From contig NZ_CP036265.1 in NCBI RefSeq assembly GCF_007743815.1, positions 1,328,501-1,392,500 of the forward strand: DNA of 64,000 nt. The letters are read 5' to 3'. The notes beneath the pieces were generated by a model. It did no database searches. It had not been told where the DNA came from and saw only the letters and a list, made by a program, of their open reading frames with translations. The position numbers and the translations under genes are program-made. Position 1 is the first letter of the stretch. Every line of letters starts with the position of its first letter. This DNA comes from Alienimonas californiensis. GTDB lineage: Bacteria > Planctomycetota > Planctomycetia > Planctomycetales > Planctomycetaceae. This document shows positions 8,558-16,536 of the stretch, piece after piece.

Positions 8558-9679
8558 ATGAGCGCCGCCGTCGCCTGTCGCTCGCCGCCGGGCGGTTATC
8601 TGCGTGGCCTGGACGGTCTGCGGGGAGCGGCCGTGGGCATGGTGCTGTTCGCCCACAGCGTGATTTACGACGAGTTCAGTTCGTGGCGTTCGGTCGGCTC
8701 GGCGGCCGGGGGCGCCGGGGTCACGATTTTCTTCGTGCTCAGCGGGTATCTAATCACCCGATTGTTGCTGGCGGAGGAGCGGCGCACCGGAACGATCGCG
8801 CTGAAGCTGTTCTACGCAAGGCGGGCCGTCCGGCTGTTTCCGGCACTGTGGCTGTACCTGGCGGTCGTCGGCCTGCTGGCGCTGCCCGGGTTCCTCCCGG
8901 ACTGCCCTTGGCACAGTTTCGCCGCCTCGCTGCTTTATCTTCGCAATCTGGTCGGCCGCGGCCACGAGACGGCGCATCTCTGGTCGTTATCGATCGAAGA
9001 GCAGTTTTATCTGCTGTGGCCGTTCGTCATCGTGCTGCTGCCGGGACGGGACCGTGTCCGGCTCGGGGCGGCGTTGGCGGGCGTCGTCACCGTGACCGTC
9101 TGGCGAACGGCGGCCGCCGCGGAGGGCTGGGCCTCCCCGGCGGCGCTGTACCTGCGCACCGACTTCCGCTTCGACGCCCCGCTGGTCGGCTGCGCCCTCG
9201 CCCTGCTGGAACAGGTCCGGCCGAGCCTGTTCGATTTCTGGACCACGCCCGGTCGCAGTGATCTGCTCGCCGGAACGGCCGCGGCGGCGCTGGTCAGTTG
9301 GATCACGCTGGGCGGGGGCGGGCCCATCGCCGAATCGATCCGCCTGACCGGCGTCTGCCTGTCGGCGTCCGCGCTCATTGTGTCGCAACTCGGCACGCCG
9401 GGCCCGCTCAGCGGCTGGTTCGCCTGGACCCCGCTCGTCGCGCTCGGTCGGATCTCCTACGGCGTGTATCTCTGGCAGCAATTATTTCTCGGTCCGCACG
9501 TCGACGGCTTCGAGCGTCTACGGTCGTTCCCGAACGGCTTGGCAGCGACGTTCGCCGCGGCGCTGCTCTCCTACTGGCTCCTGGAGCGTCCGCTGCTGGC
9601 GTTCAAAAACCGACGACTGCGCGTAGTTCACGGCCCCCCGCCCGAGCGCTCCCCCTCCGATCGTAGTCCGCTCCGCTGA
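8558..9679 (+). CDS. Acyltransferase 3 family membrane protein (OafA/YrhL-like)
   Basis: 373 residues. The ATG at 8558 is preferred because it lies 8 bp after the previous stop; an in-frame ATG at 8528 overlaps it. The N-terminal GYLRGLDGLRGAAVGMVLFA is followed by the conserved His region (AHSVIYDEF) used in acyl transfer. FFVLSGYLITRLLL, LWSLSIEEQFYLLWPFVIV and ISYGVYLWQQLFL are family-typical. About ten hydrophobic helices span the chain. Members O-acetylate or acylate cell-surface sugars at the inner membrane, so exopolysaccharide or lipid modification is likely. The acceptor is unknown. Confidence 0.92.
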   Translation: MSAAVACRSPPGGYLRGLDGLRGAAVGMVLFAHSVIYDEFSSWRSVGSAAGGAGVTIFFVLSGYLITRLLLAEERRTGTIALKLFYARRAVRLFPALWLYLAVVGLLALPGFLPDCPWHSFAASLLYLRNLVGRGHETAHLWSLSIEEQFYLLWPFVIVLLPGRDRVRLGAALAGVVTVTVWRTAAAAEGWASPAALYLRTDFRFDAPLVGCALALLEQVRPSLFDFWTTPGRSDLLAGTAAAALVSWITLGGGGPIAESIRLTGVCLSASALIVSQLGTPGPLSGWFAWTPLVALGRISYGVYLWQQLFLGPHVDGFERLRSFPNGLAATFAAALLSYWLLERPLLAFKNRRLRVVHGPPPERSPSDRSPLR

Positions 9680-9753
9680 TGGAACGCCGCGAACGACTCC
9701 TGCTCGTCGCCTCCGCCGGGCACTGTTTTCAATCATACCTTGAAGGAATATAA

Positions 9754-10302
9754 ATGCCGCAGGTCGACCCAACCGCCCGGTTCGAGGCAGAACTGCTCCG
9801 CCCCGCGGACGCGGGCGGCGGCGGGTGGGCGTTCGTCGTGCTGCCGAAGGAGGTCAGCGCCACGCTGCCTCGGCGGGGGCGGACGACCGTGGAGGGGACG
9901 CTCAACGGCGTGCCCTTTCAGGAGACGCTCGAACCGGACGGCCAACAGAGCCACTGGTTGAGGATCGACCGGGCGCTGTCGGAAGCCGCGGGGGCGGCGG
10001 TCGGGGAGGTCGTTTCCATTGAACTGCAGCCCGTCGAGCGGGAGCCGGAACCGGCGGTCCCGGACGATCTGCAGGAGGCCCTGACAGCCTCCCCCGCGGC
10101 CCGGCGGACATGGGACGCGACGACGACGCTGGCCCGGGTGGACTGGGTGCATTGGGTCGTCTCCGCCAAGCGGCCGGCGACTCGCACTAAGCGGATCGGC
10201 GACGCTTGCGAGAAGCTCGCCGGCGGGGCGAAACGGGTCTGCTGCTTCGACCCCTCCGGCTACTACAGCAAGGCCCTCAGCGCCCCCGCCGCCGCCGAGT
10301 GA
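9754..10302 (+). CDS. YdeI/OmpD-associated family protein with DUF1905 domain
   Basis: 182 residues. A clear ribosome site (AAGGA about 8 nt upstream) fixes the start MPQVDPTARFEAELLRP. The N-terminal half is the DUF1905 beta-barrel (GWAFVVLPKEVSATLP, TVEGTLNGVPFQETL, IDRALSEAAGAAVGEVVSIE). The C-terminal half matches the YdeI-like bacteriocin-protection region (PDDLQEAL, VDWVHWVVSAKRPATRTKRI). Family members are small cytosolic proteins loosely linked to resistance phenotypes, and the biochemical role is not defined. Confidence 0.85.
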   Translation: MPQVDPTARFEAELLRPADAGGGGWAFVVLPKEVSATLPRRGRTTVEGTLNGVPFQETLEPDGQQSHWLRIDRALSEAAGAAVGEVVSIELQPVEREPEPAVPDDLQEALTASPAARRTWDATTTLARVDWVHWVVSAKRPATRTKRIGDACEKLAGGAKRVCCFDPSGYYSKALSAPAAAE

Positions 10303-10386
10303 GGCGGGGCGGGCGCCGCCGGCACGCGACGCTGCGCCGGCGACGCCCCCGTTCATCCCGACAGAATCATTTCAGAAGGCCGTTCC

Positions 10387-10872
10387 ATGACGCCCCCCGT
10401 CCCCTGCCTCTGGTTCGACGGCGACGCCGAGGAGGCCGCCGCGTTTTATACCTCGCTGCTGCCGAACTCCCGCGTCGGCCGGGTCTTAAAATCCCCGACC
10501 GACACCCCCAGCGGCCCGGCCGGCCAGGTGTTGACCGTGGAGTTCACGCTGGCCGGGGCGCCGTACGTGATCCTCAACGGCGGCCCGGGCTACCCGCACA
10601 CGCAGGCGGTCTCCTTTCAAATCCACTGTGAAGACCAGGCGGAGGTCGACCGGCTGTGGGCGGCGCTGTTGGAAAACGGCGGCTCCCCGATGGCCTGCGG
10701 CTGGATCACGGACCGCTGGGGTCTGTGCTGGCAGATCGTGCCGAAGCGGTTGATGGAACTCATCGCCGACCCCGACCCGCAGCGAGCCGAGCGGGCCATG
10801 AACGCGATGATGCAGATGATTAAAATCGACGCCGCCGAGATCGAACGCGCCGCCGACGGGGCCGAACCGTAA
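10387..10872 (+). CDS. VOC-superfamily (PhnB / 3-demethylubiquinone methyltransferase-like) protein
   Basis: 161 residues. PCLWFDGDAEEAAAFYTSLL and the paired beta-alpha-beta modules with ILNGGPGYPHTQAVSFQIHC fit the glyoxalase/bleomycin-resistance fold of the PhnB-like branch. GWITDRWGLCWQIVPKRLME is the usual closing motif of this branch. Such proteins are annotated as methyltransferases by old transfer, but most have no demonstrated reaction. The C-terminal helix (RAERAMNAMMQMIKIDAAEI) is also family-typical. It sits 9 bp before the kinase gene. Confidence 0.9.
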   Translation: MTPPVPCLWFDGDAEEAAAFYTSLLPNSRVGRVLKSPTDTPSGPAGQVLTVEFTLAGAPYVILNGGPGYPHTQAVSFQIHCEDQAEVDRLWAALLENGGSPMACGWITDRWGLCWQIVPKRLMELIADPDPQRAERAMNAMMQMIKIDAAEIERAADGAEP

Positions 10873-10881
10873 ACTCCGCGG

Positions 10882-11367
10882 ATGCAGGCGATCGTTTTGA
10901 TTGGGATCCCCGGCTCCGGCAAGTCGACGTATTGTCGGGAGGTTCTGTGGGAGACGCACCTCCGGTTGAGCCGCGATCAATTGAAGACGCGGCGCCGGCT
11001 GGCGGGGCTGCTGGCGGCGGCGATCGACACGCAGACCCCCTTCGCGCACGACGCGACCAACGTCACACGGGCCGAGCGCGAACCGACGATCGCGGCCGCC
11101 AAAAGGGCCGGGTACGAGGTCGTCGGATTGTTCTTCGAGTCGAAGATCGAACCCTGCCTGGCCCGTAACGCGGCACGCGCCGGCCGGGCGCGGGTGCCGG
11201 ACGCCGGCGTCCGCGGCCGCCGGAACGAACTGGAACTGCCCACGCTGGCCGAGGGGTTCGACGCGCTGCGGTTCGTGCGGATCGAGGGCGGCCGGTTCGT
11301 CGAATCGCCGTGGCGGGCGGAACCCGGCGAACGGGGGGCGGCGGGCGGTGTCGGACGGGGACCATGA
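10882..11367 (+). CDS. P-loop kinase (AAA_33 / polynucleotide-kinase-like)
   Basis: 161 residues. The Walker A motif GIPGSGKST lies at residues 8-16 (Lys14), followed by LSRDQLKTRRR, which resembles the kinase lid/acceptor segment of T4 Pnkp-type and Zeta-like kinases. AHDATNVTRAERE is the conserved DxTN region of this group. The size matches a stand-alone kinase domain with no phosphatase or ligase. The stop codon TGA at 11365-11367 overlaps the ATG of the Thg1-like gene, implying translational coupling and a joint task. A 5'-OH RNA kinase activity is inferred, not shown. It could alternatively phosphorylate a small molecule. Confidence 0.8.
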   Translation: MQAIVLIGIPGSGKSTYCREVLWETHLRLSRDQLKTRRRLAGLLAAAIDTQTPFAHDATNVTRAEREPTIAAAKRAGYEVVGLFFESKIEPCLARNAARAGRARVPDAGVRGRRNELELPTLAEGFDALRFVRIEGGRFVESPWRAEPGERGAAGGVGRGP

Positions 11368-12179
11368 CCGACCGCACCGCCCTCGGCGACCGCATGAAAG
11401 ACCTGGAGCGGCGGGAGACCGACCGCCGCCTCCTGCCGCGGCTGCCGATCCTCGCCCGGGTGGACGGCCGCGGGTTCTCGAAATTCACGCGGGGCATGGA
11501 GCGGCCGTACGACCCGCGAATGTCGCGGTGCATGCGGGAGACTGCCCGCGGCCTCGTCGAGCGAACCGCCGCGTTGGCCGCCTACACGCAGTCCGACGAG
11601 ATCAGCCTGCTGTGGCTCGACGAGACCGACATATCGACAGCGTTTTTCGACGGCCGCGTGCAAAAGCTCGCCTCCGTGCTCGCGGGGCTCGCCACGGTTT
11701 CATTTAACGAGCAGGTCGCTGCGGTCCTGCCGACGTTTGCGGACCGTCTCCCGCACTTCGACGCCCGAGCGTGGGCCGTCCCCACACGGGAGGACGCGGC
11801 GGACGCGTTTCTCTGGCGGGAGCGGGACGCGACGAAGAACAGCGTCAGCATGGCTGCCCGGGCGTTCTATTCGCACGAGGAACTGCACGGCCGCTCCGGC
11901 CGGGAGATGCAAGATTTACTCATGGGCAAGGGCGTCAATTGGAACGACTTCCCGCCGTTCTTTAAGCGGGGCGTTTTCCTCCGCCGCATCGAAACGCGCC
12001 GGACGTACGACGCCGACGAACTCGACGTCCTGCCTCCCAAGCACCGCGCCCGCACCGATCCCGGGCTGGAGGTCGTGCGGCATCGGGTGGAAGCCGTGGA
12101 CGTGCCGCCGTTCGGCAAGGTGACGAACCGAGCGGGCTTTTTGTTCTCCGGCGAACCGCCCGAAACGGCGGCGGCGTAA
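11364..12179 (+). CDS. Thg1-like protein (tRNAHis guanylyltransferase family, 3'-5' polymerase)
   Basis: 271 residues from the ATG at 11364, coupled to the kinase gene by an ATGA overlap. The two metal-binding carboxylate motifs of the Thg1 palm domain are present: ILARVDGRGFSKF (Asp34) and AYTQSDEISLLW (Asp78, Glu79). KNSVSMAARAFYSHEELHGR and QDLLMGKGVNWNDFPPFFKR match the Thg1-like protein (TLP) branch. Thg1 adds G-1 to tRNAHis, while bacterial TLPs repair 5'-truncated tRNAs templated by the complementary strand. Bacteria usually encode G-1 in the gene, so a repair role is more likely than tRNAHis maturation. Confidence 0.9.
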   Translation: MTDRTALGDRMKDLERRETDRRLLPRLPILARVDGRGFSKFTRGMERPYDPRMSRCMRETARGLVERTAALAAYTQSDEISLLWLDETDISTAFFDGRVQKLASVLAGLATVSFNEQVAAVLPTFADRLPHFDARAWAVPTREDAADAFLWRERDATKNSVSMAARAFYSHEELHGRSGREMQDLLMGKGVNWNDFPPFFKRGVFLRRIETRRTYDADELDVLPPKHRARTDPGLEVVRHRVEAVDVPPFGKVTNRAGFLFSGEPPETAAA

Positions 12180-12195
12180 ATCGTGGCGTCGAATG

Positions 12196-12274
12196 ACGGC
12201 AGCCCGAGGCGCGAGCCGAGGTCGGGTGACGTTGGCCATGTCGAACCGCCTCGGCTCGCGCCTCGGGCTGCCGT
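12196..12274. repeat. Palindromic intergenic repeat, 26-bp perfect arms
   Basis: Arms at 12196-12221 and 12249-12274 are perfect reverse complements (ACGGCAGCCCGAGGCG... and ...CGCCTCGGGCTGCCGT), with a 27 bp loop. It lies directly downstream of the Thg1-like gene, so it may act as a terminator. The core GCCCGAGGCGC-AGCCGAGG is related to the imperfect palindrome at 33359-33425, marking a dispersed family. Confidence 0.85.
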
Positions 12275-12456
12275 GATAATGCGTCGTCGCGTATCCGATC
12301 AGCAGTCCGCTTGATGCCCCGCCCTCGCACCCGCCGGCGGTGGATCACTTGAGGCGTCGACAGGCCGGCGGCCGATCTGGCGGGCGGCGGGGGCGGTGAT
12401 TGAGGGCGGGGTCGTTTATCCTGCCTCGCTCGCCCCCCGTTCGGAACGCGCCGCCG

Positions 12457-13965
12457 ATGTCTCGTACTCTCTCGTCCCCCGTCCGACTGGCGGCGGGGTT
12501 CGTCGCCGCGGCGTTCGTGCTGGTCGGGCCGAGGGCCGGGGCGGTTAGCGCCGGCGAGGCGGACGCGGCGGCGGACGAACCGTACGACGTGCTGTTCCTC
12601 ATCTCGGACGACCTCACCGCCGGGGCGCTGTCCTGCTACGGCAACTCGGTCTGTCAAACGCCGAACATCGACGCCCTCGCCGCGGAGGGGACGCGGTTCA
12701 CCCGAGCCTACTGCCAGGCGACCTATTGCGGGCCGTCGCGGGCGTCGCTGCTCAGCGGGTATTACCCGCACGCCACCGGGGTGTTCGGCTACGTCAGCCC
12801 GCGGCCGCAGATCGTCGACCGGCAGACGTGGCCGGAGTTCTTCAAGGAACGCGGCTATCATTCGACCCGCGTCAGCAAGATTTTTCACATGGGCGTTCCC
12901 GGCGGCGTCGAGCTGCGGGAGGGGGTGACGGACCCGCGGGCTTACGACGAGGCGGACGATGCCCGAAGCTGGACCGAACGCTACAACAGCCCCGGCCCCG
13001 AATGGCGGGCGGCCGGCGACGGGGAAACGCTGGAGGGCAACCCGGACGGCACAAGGCCCGTGGTGGGCGGGAACACGTTCGTGGTCGTCGAGGCGGACGC
13101 CGGCGACGAGGCCCACTCCGACGGCATGACGGCCGCCAAGGCCGTTGAATTGATCTCGCGGCCGCGGGACGAACCGCTGTGGCTGGGCGTGGGGTTCGTA
13201 CGGCCGCACGTGCCGTTCGTCGCCCCCCGGCCGTACTTCGAACCGTTCCTGCCCTACGAAAAACTCGCCCTGCCGGAGCGGCTGGAGCACGATTGGGACG
13301 ATATCCCCAAGTCCGGCATCAACTATAAGACGAGCGTCAACATGCAGATGGACCTCCGCAAGCAGCGGAAGGCCCTCGGCGGGTACTACGCCTCCGTCGC
13401 CTTCATGGACGCCCAGGTCGGCAAAGTGATGCGGGCCCTGGAAGAATCCGGCCGGCGGGACCGCACGATCGTGATCTTCACCAGCGACCACGGCTATCAC
13501 CTCGGCGAGCACGACTTCTGGGCGAAGGTCAGTCTGCATGAGGAGTCGGCCCGGGTGCCGCTGATCGTCAGCGTGCCCGGCAAGGCCCCGGCGGTCTGCG
13601 ACGGGTTTGTGGAGCTGCTCGATTTATTCCCGACCACGCTGAGCCTGTGCGGGTTCGAGCCGCCGGCCCGGTTGCAGGGCGAGGACATTTCCCCGCTGCT
13701 GGACGACCCGGCCGCCGCAGTCCGGGAGCGGGCCTTCTGCGTGGCGCCGAACCGCCGGGGGTTCCTGCTCCGCGACGACCGATATGCGTTCATTCAATAC
13801 AACGAGGAAGCCTCCGGCGGGATCGAACTGTTCGATATGCACGCGGACCCGCAGCAGTTTCATAACCTCGCCGACCGCCCCGCGTTCGCGGAGACGGTCG
13901 CCCGTTATCAGGGGCTGCTCGCCGACAAACTGGCCGCCGTCCGCGACCACGATCTCGCCGACTGA
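12457..13965 (+). CDS. Secreted sulfatase (iduronate-2-sulfatase-like)
   Basis: 502 residues from the ATG at 12457 (MSRTLSSPVRLAAGFVAAAF); an in-frame ATG at 12400 gives a poorer leader. A signal peptide is followed by the metal-binding LFLISDDLTAGALSCYGN. The formylglycine motif is YCGPSRASLLSG (C-x-P-S-R, Cys91). FVRPHVPFVAPRPYFEPFLP and TSDHGYHLGEHDFWAKVSLH are hallmarks of the iduronate-2-sulfatase branch. An anaerobic or aerobic maturase must convert the Cys, and none is in the window. It probably removes sulfate from algal or host polysaccharides outside the cytoplasm. Confidence 0.93.
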   Translation: MSRTLSSPVRLAAGFVAAAFVLVGPRAGAVSAGEADAAADEPYDVLFLISDDLTAGALSCYGNSVCQTPNIDALAAEGTRFTRAYCQATYCGPSRASLLSGYYPHATGVFGYVSPRPQIVDRQTWPEFFKERGYHSTRVSKIFHMGVPGGVELREGVTDPRAYDEADDARSWTERYNSPGPEWRAAGDGETLEGNPDGTRPVVGGNTFVVVEADAGDEAHSDGMTAAKAVELISRPRDEPLWLGVGFVRPHVPFVAPRPYFEPFLPYEKLALPERLEHDWDDIPKSGINYKTSVNMQMDLRKQRKALGGYYASVAFMDAQVGKVMRALEESGRRDRTIVIFTSDHGYHLGEHDFWAKVSLHEESARVPLIVSVPGKAPAVCDGFVELLDLFPTTLSLCGFEPPARLQGEDISPLLDDPAAAVRERAFCVAPNRRGFLLRDDRYAFIQYNEEASGGIELFDMHADPQQFHNLADRPAFAETVARYQGLLADKLAAVRDHDLAD

Positions 13966-14062
13966 CCGCCTGTCCCCCGGGTCCGGCCCCGTGTCCGGCG
14001 AGGGCGGCGGCGGGTAGAAGGGGCGGCGTTCCCCCCGCCCACCCGCTTTCCCCGCCGCTGCG

Positions 14063-14851
14063 ATGGCCGATCCCGATCCGTTCCGTCCGCTGGCCGGACG
14101 TCGCGCCCTGGTGACGGGGGCCTCGTCGGGCATCGGGCGGGCGATCGCGGAGATTCTGGCCGGCGCGGGGGCCGCGGTGGTCGTCAGCGCCCGGCGGGCG
14201 GAGCGGTTGGAGACGGTCGTCTCGGGGATCGAAGCGGCCGGCGGGATCGCCCACGCGGCGCCGGCGGACGCCGCGGACAACGCGGCCGTCGACGCGCTCT
14301 GGACCACGGCGACCGCGGCGCTGGGCGGGCTGCCGGATCTGGTCGTCGCCAACGCCGGGCGGGGGTTGCAGGGCGGCGTGCTGAGTTCCGACGAAGCCGC
14401 CTGGGAGGAGATGACGCGCCTCAACGTGCTGGGGGCGATGCACCTGATGCGGGTCGCCGCCGAAGCCCTGCGGGCCGTGCACGACGGGCCGAGCGACGAC
14501 GTCCCGCGGGACCTGTTCGTGATCGGGTCGGTGGTGGGGACGAACGTGTCGCCGTTCTCCGGCGTGTACGGGGCGACGAAGTTCGCCGTCGAGGCCGCCG
14601 CCGAGGCCCTGCGGCGGGAGGTCGGCAAAAGCGGCGTGCGGGTCACCACGATCAAGCCGGGCATCGTGGCCAGCGAGTTTCAGGAGGTCGCCGGCTACGA
14701 CCACGAGAACTTCGGTCAGGTGATCGAGAAGTTCGGGGCGATGCTGGACCCGGAGGACGTGGCCCGCTGCATCCGGTTCGTCGCTTCCCAGCCGGCGAAC
14801 GTGCACGTCAACACGCTAACGGTTCGCCCGGTGGGGCAGGACTACCCGTGA
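14063..14851 (+). CDS. Short-chain dehydrogenase/reductase (SDR)
   Basis: 262 residues, a normal length for a classical SDR. The cofactor motif is ALVTGASSGIGRAIAE (TGxxxGIG), the structural VVANAGRG corresponds to NAG, and the active site has a Ser in FVIGSVVGT and YGATKFAVEA (YxxxK). The Arg in SARRAERLE after beta-2 suggests NADP(H) preference. The C-terminal region (TTIKPGIVASEF, DPEDVARCIRFVASQP) matches the YdfG/clavulanate-dehydrogenase-like group acting on hydroxy acids or carbonyls. The substrate is unknown. Confidence 0.92.
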   Translation: MADPDPFRPLAGRRALVTGASSGIGRAIAEILAGAGAAVVVSARRAERLETVVSGIEAAGGIAHAAPADAADNAAVDALWTTATAALGGLPDLVVANAGRGLQGGVLSSDEAAWEEMTRLNVLGAMHLMRVAAEALRAVHDGPSDDVPRDLFVIGSVVGTNVSPFSGVYGATKFAVEAAAEALRREVGKSGVRVTTIKPGIVASEFQEVAGYDHENFGQVIEKFGAMLDPEDVARCIRFVASQPANVHVNTLTVRPVGQDYP

Positions 14852-14964
14852 GTTCATCACCCGTGAGCCGGCCGCGGCGCCGCGGTACAACGCACGTTCC
14901 CTCCTAAGGCGGAGCCATGGCTCCGGCTTGGGCCGCTCTTCGCATCACCGGAAGAGGCCGCCCC

Positions 14965-16458
14965 GTGCTCTGCATCGCCGTCACGCCGACCAGCCGGACG
15001 CTGGCGAAGGTCGATCTGCTCAACGCCGCCCGGCGGGCGGACCTGGTGGAGCTGTGTCTGGATCACCTCACGAAGGACCCGGACGTGGGCGATCTGCTCG
15101 CGGCCTGTCCGAAGCCGGTGATCGTCTCCTGCCGCAGCCGGCAGCACGGCGGGCAGTACGACGGGGGGGAGACGCACCGGCTGGGGCTGCTCCGGCAGGC
15201 GATCATCGCCGGGCCGGCCTACGTGGAGCTGGACGTGGACGCCGCCGAGGCCCTGCCGCGGTTCGGCCAGACCAAACGGCTGGTCGCCTTCCATAGCCCC
15301 CACAAGCCGCTGAAGAAGATCGAGGCGACGGTGCAGCGGGCCGTCCAAGAGTTCCACGCCGACGCGGTGAAGTTCACCTGGCCGACGCCGCACCTGTCGA
15401 TGGCCTGGCCGCTGATCTACGCGGTCTCGCAAAAGCTGTCCGTGCCGGTGGTCGGTCAGGGGATCGGGGCGGGCGGGCTGACGTTCAGCCTTCTCGCCCG
15501 CCGGTTCGGCTCCCCGTGGATCTACGCGGCGCTGGAAAAGGGCATGGAGGACGTGCCCGGCCAGCCCACGGTGGAGGAGTTGGACGCGGTCTACGACGCC
15601 CGGTCGATCGATCGGAACACGCGGTTCGTGGCCTTCGCCGGCTTCCCGACGGAGCACGGGGGGGGCGGACCGGGCGACGACGCGGACGCCGGTCAGACGG
15701 CGGTCTGCGCCCGCTGGAACGCCGCGGCCCGGGCCGCCGGGGCGCCGCACCGGGCGCTGCCGCTGGAGGCGGGGCGGTTCGACCATCTGGGCGACATGCT
15801 GCGCATTTTGAAGGTTCGGGCGGCGGCGCTGGGCCCGGCGCTCTCCGCGGAGGCGGCCGTCGGGTGGTCGCGGTTCGTCTCGCCCCCGTCGGCGGGCGGC
15901 ACGTCAGGCGGCGCCGTGCCGACGGTGGCGCTGCAGGACGACGACGGCTGGCGGGGTCGGTCGCTCTCCCGGGCCGCGGTGGCGGACGCGCTGGCGGCCT
16001 GCTTCGACGGCAGCCTGGAGCGCCGTCAGGTCGCCCTGCTGGGCGCCGGGACCGGGGCGGCGGGGATGATCCAGGCGCTGCGGGACCGGGGGGCGAACGT
16101 GGCGATCGCGGACCCGGACGACGACGCCGCCGCGACGCTGGCCCGCTCGCTGGACGCCCGGGCGGTGCCGTGGCGGGCGATCTACATGACGCACCTCGAC
16201 GCCCTGGTCCGCGGCGAATCCGCCGCGGCGGGGGCGGGTCCGGCGCCGCTCGGCGAGGGGCCGAAGGCGTTCGCGAAATCCGGGTTCGAGCCGCGGCTGC
16301 GCGTCGCCGACGCCACCGCGGTCTGGGGCGAGACGGACTTCCTCGCCGCCGCCCGCCGCCACGGCTGCACGATCGTGGAGCCGTCCGAGGTCCGCTCCGC
16401 CGTGCTGGCCCGGCTGTTCGAAACCGTGGCGGAGGCCAACTGGCCGGAGGGCGAGTAA
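14965..16458 (+). CDS. Type I 3-dehydroquinate dehydratase fused to shikimate-dehydrogenase-like domain
   Basis: 497 residues from the GTG at 14965 (VLCIAVTPTSRTLAKVDLLN), which matches the family N-terminus better than the in-frame ATG at 14917. The first ~215 residues are a type I dehydroquinase TIM barrel. The general-base His is in LVAFHSPHKPLK (about residue 110) and the Schiff-base Lys in DAVKFTWP (about 136), so shikimate-pathway step three is expected. The second half resembles shikimate dehydrogenase, with an intact dinucleotide fold VALLGAGTGAAGMIQALRDR. The usual substrate motifs (SxSPxxHN and the VTxPxK catalytic Lys) are not visible, so NADP-dependent reduction is doubtful. Confidence 0.85.
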   Translation: MLCIAVTPTSRTLAKVDLLNAARRADLVELCLDHLTKDPDVGDLLAACPKPVIVSCRSRQHGGQYDGGETHRLGLLRQAIIAGPAYVELDVDAAEALPRFGQTKRLVAFHSPHKPLKKIEATVQRAVQEFHADAVKFTWPTPHLSMAWPLIYAVSQKLSVPVVGQGIGAGGLTFSLLARRFGSPWIYAALEKGMEDVPGQPTVEELDAVYDARSIDRNTRFVAFAGFPTEHGGGGPGDDADAGQTAVCARWNAAARAAGAPHRALPLEAGRFDHLGDMLRILKVRAAALGPALSAEAAVGWSRFVSPPSAGGTSGGAVPTVALQDDDGWRGRSLSRAAVADALAACFDGSLERRQVALLGAGTGAAGMIQALRDRGANVAIADPDDDAAATLARSLDARAVPWRAIYMTHLDALVRGESAAAGAGPAPLGEGPKAFAKSGFEPRLRVADATAVWGETDFLAAARRHGCTIVEPSEVRSAVLARLFETVAEANWPEGE

Positions 16459-16464
16459 AAGGTT

Positions 16465-16536
16465 TTGCAATCGCGGCGACCTCGAGTGCAGAATGAGCCC
16501 TGAAACTGCAATCGCCTCCCGTCCGAGTGCAATCGC
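16465..16536 (+). promoter_or_regulatory. Four phased TGCA direct repeats (operator-like) with overlapping promoter, upstream of Fic gene
   Basis: TGCAATCGC occurs at 16466, 16507 and 16528, and the related TGCAGAATG at 16487. Start-to-start distances are 21, 20 and 21 bp, i.e. two helical turns each, so all sites face the same side of the DNA. The last copy ends at the base before the GTG start of the Fic gene. TTGCAA (16465-16470), 18 bp and CAGAAT (16489-16494) could be -35/-10 boxes overlapping the sites. Regulator binding here would block transcription, and translation initiation lies inside the array. Confidence 0.6.
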
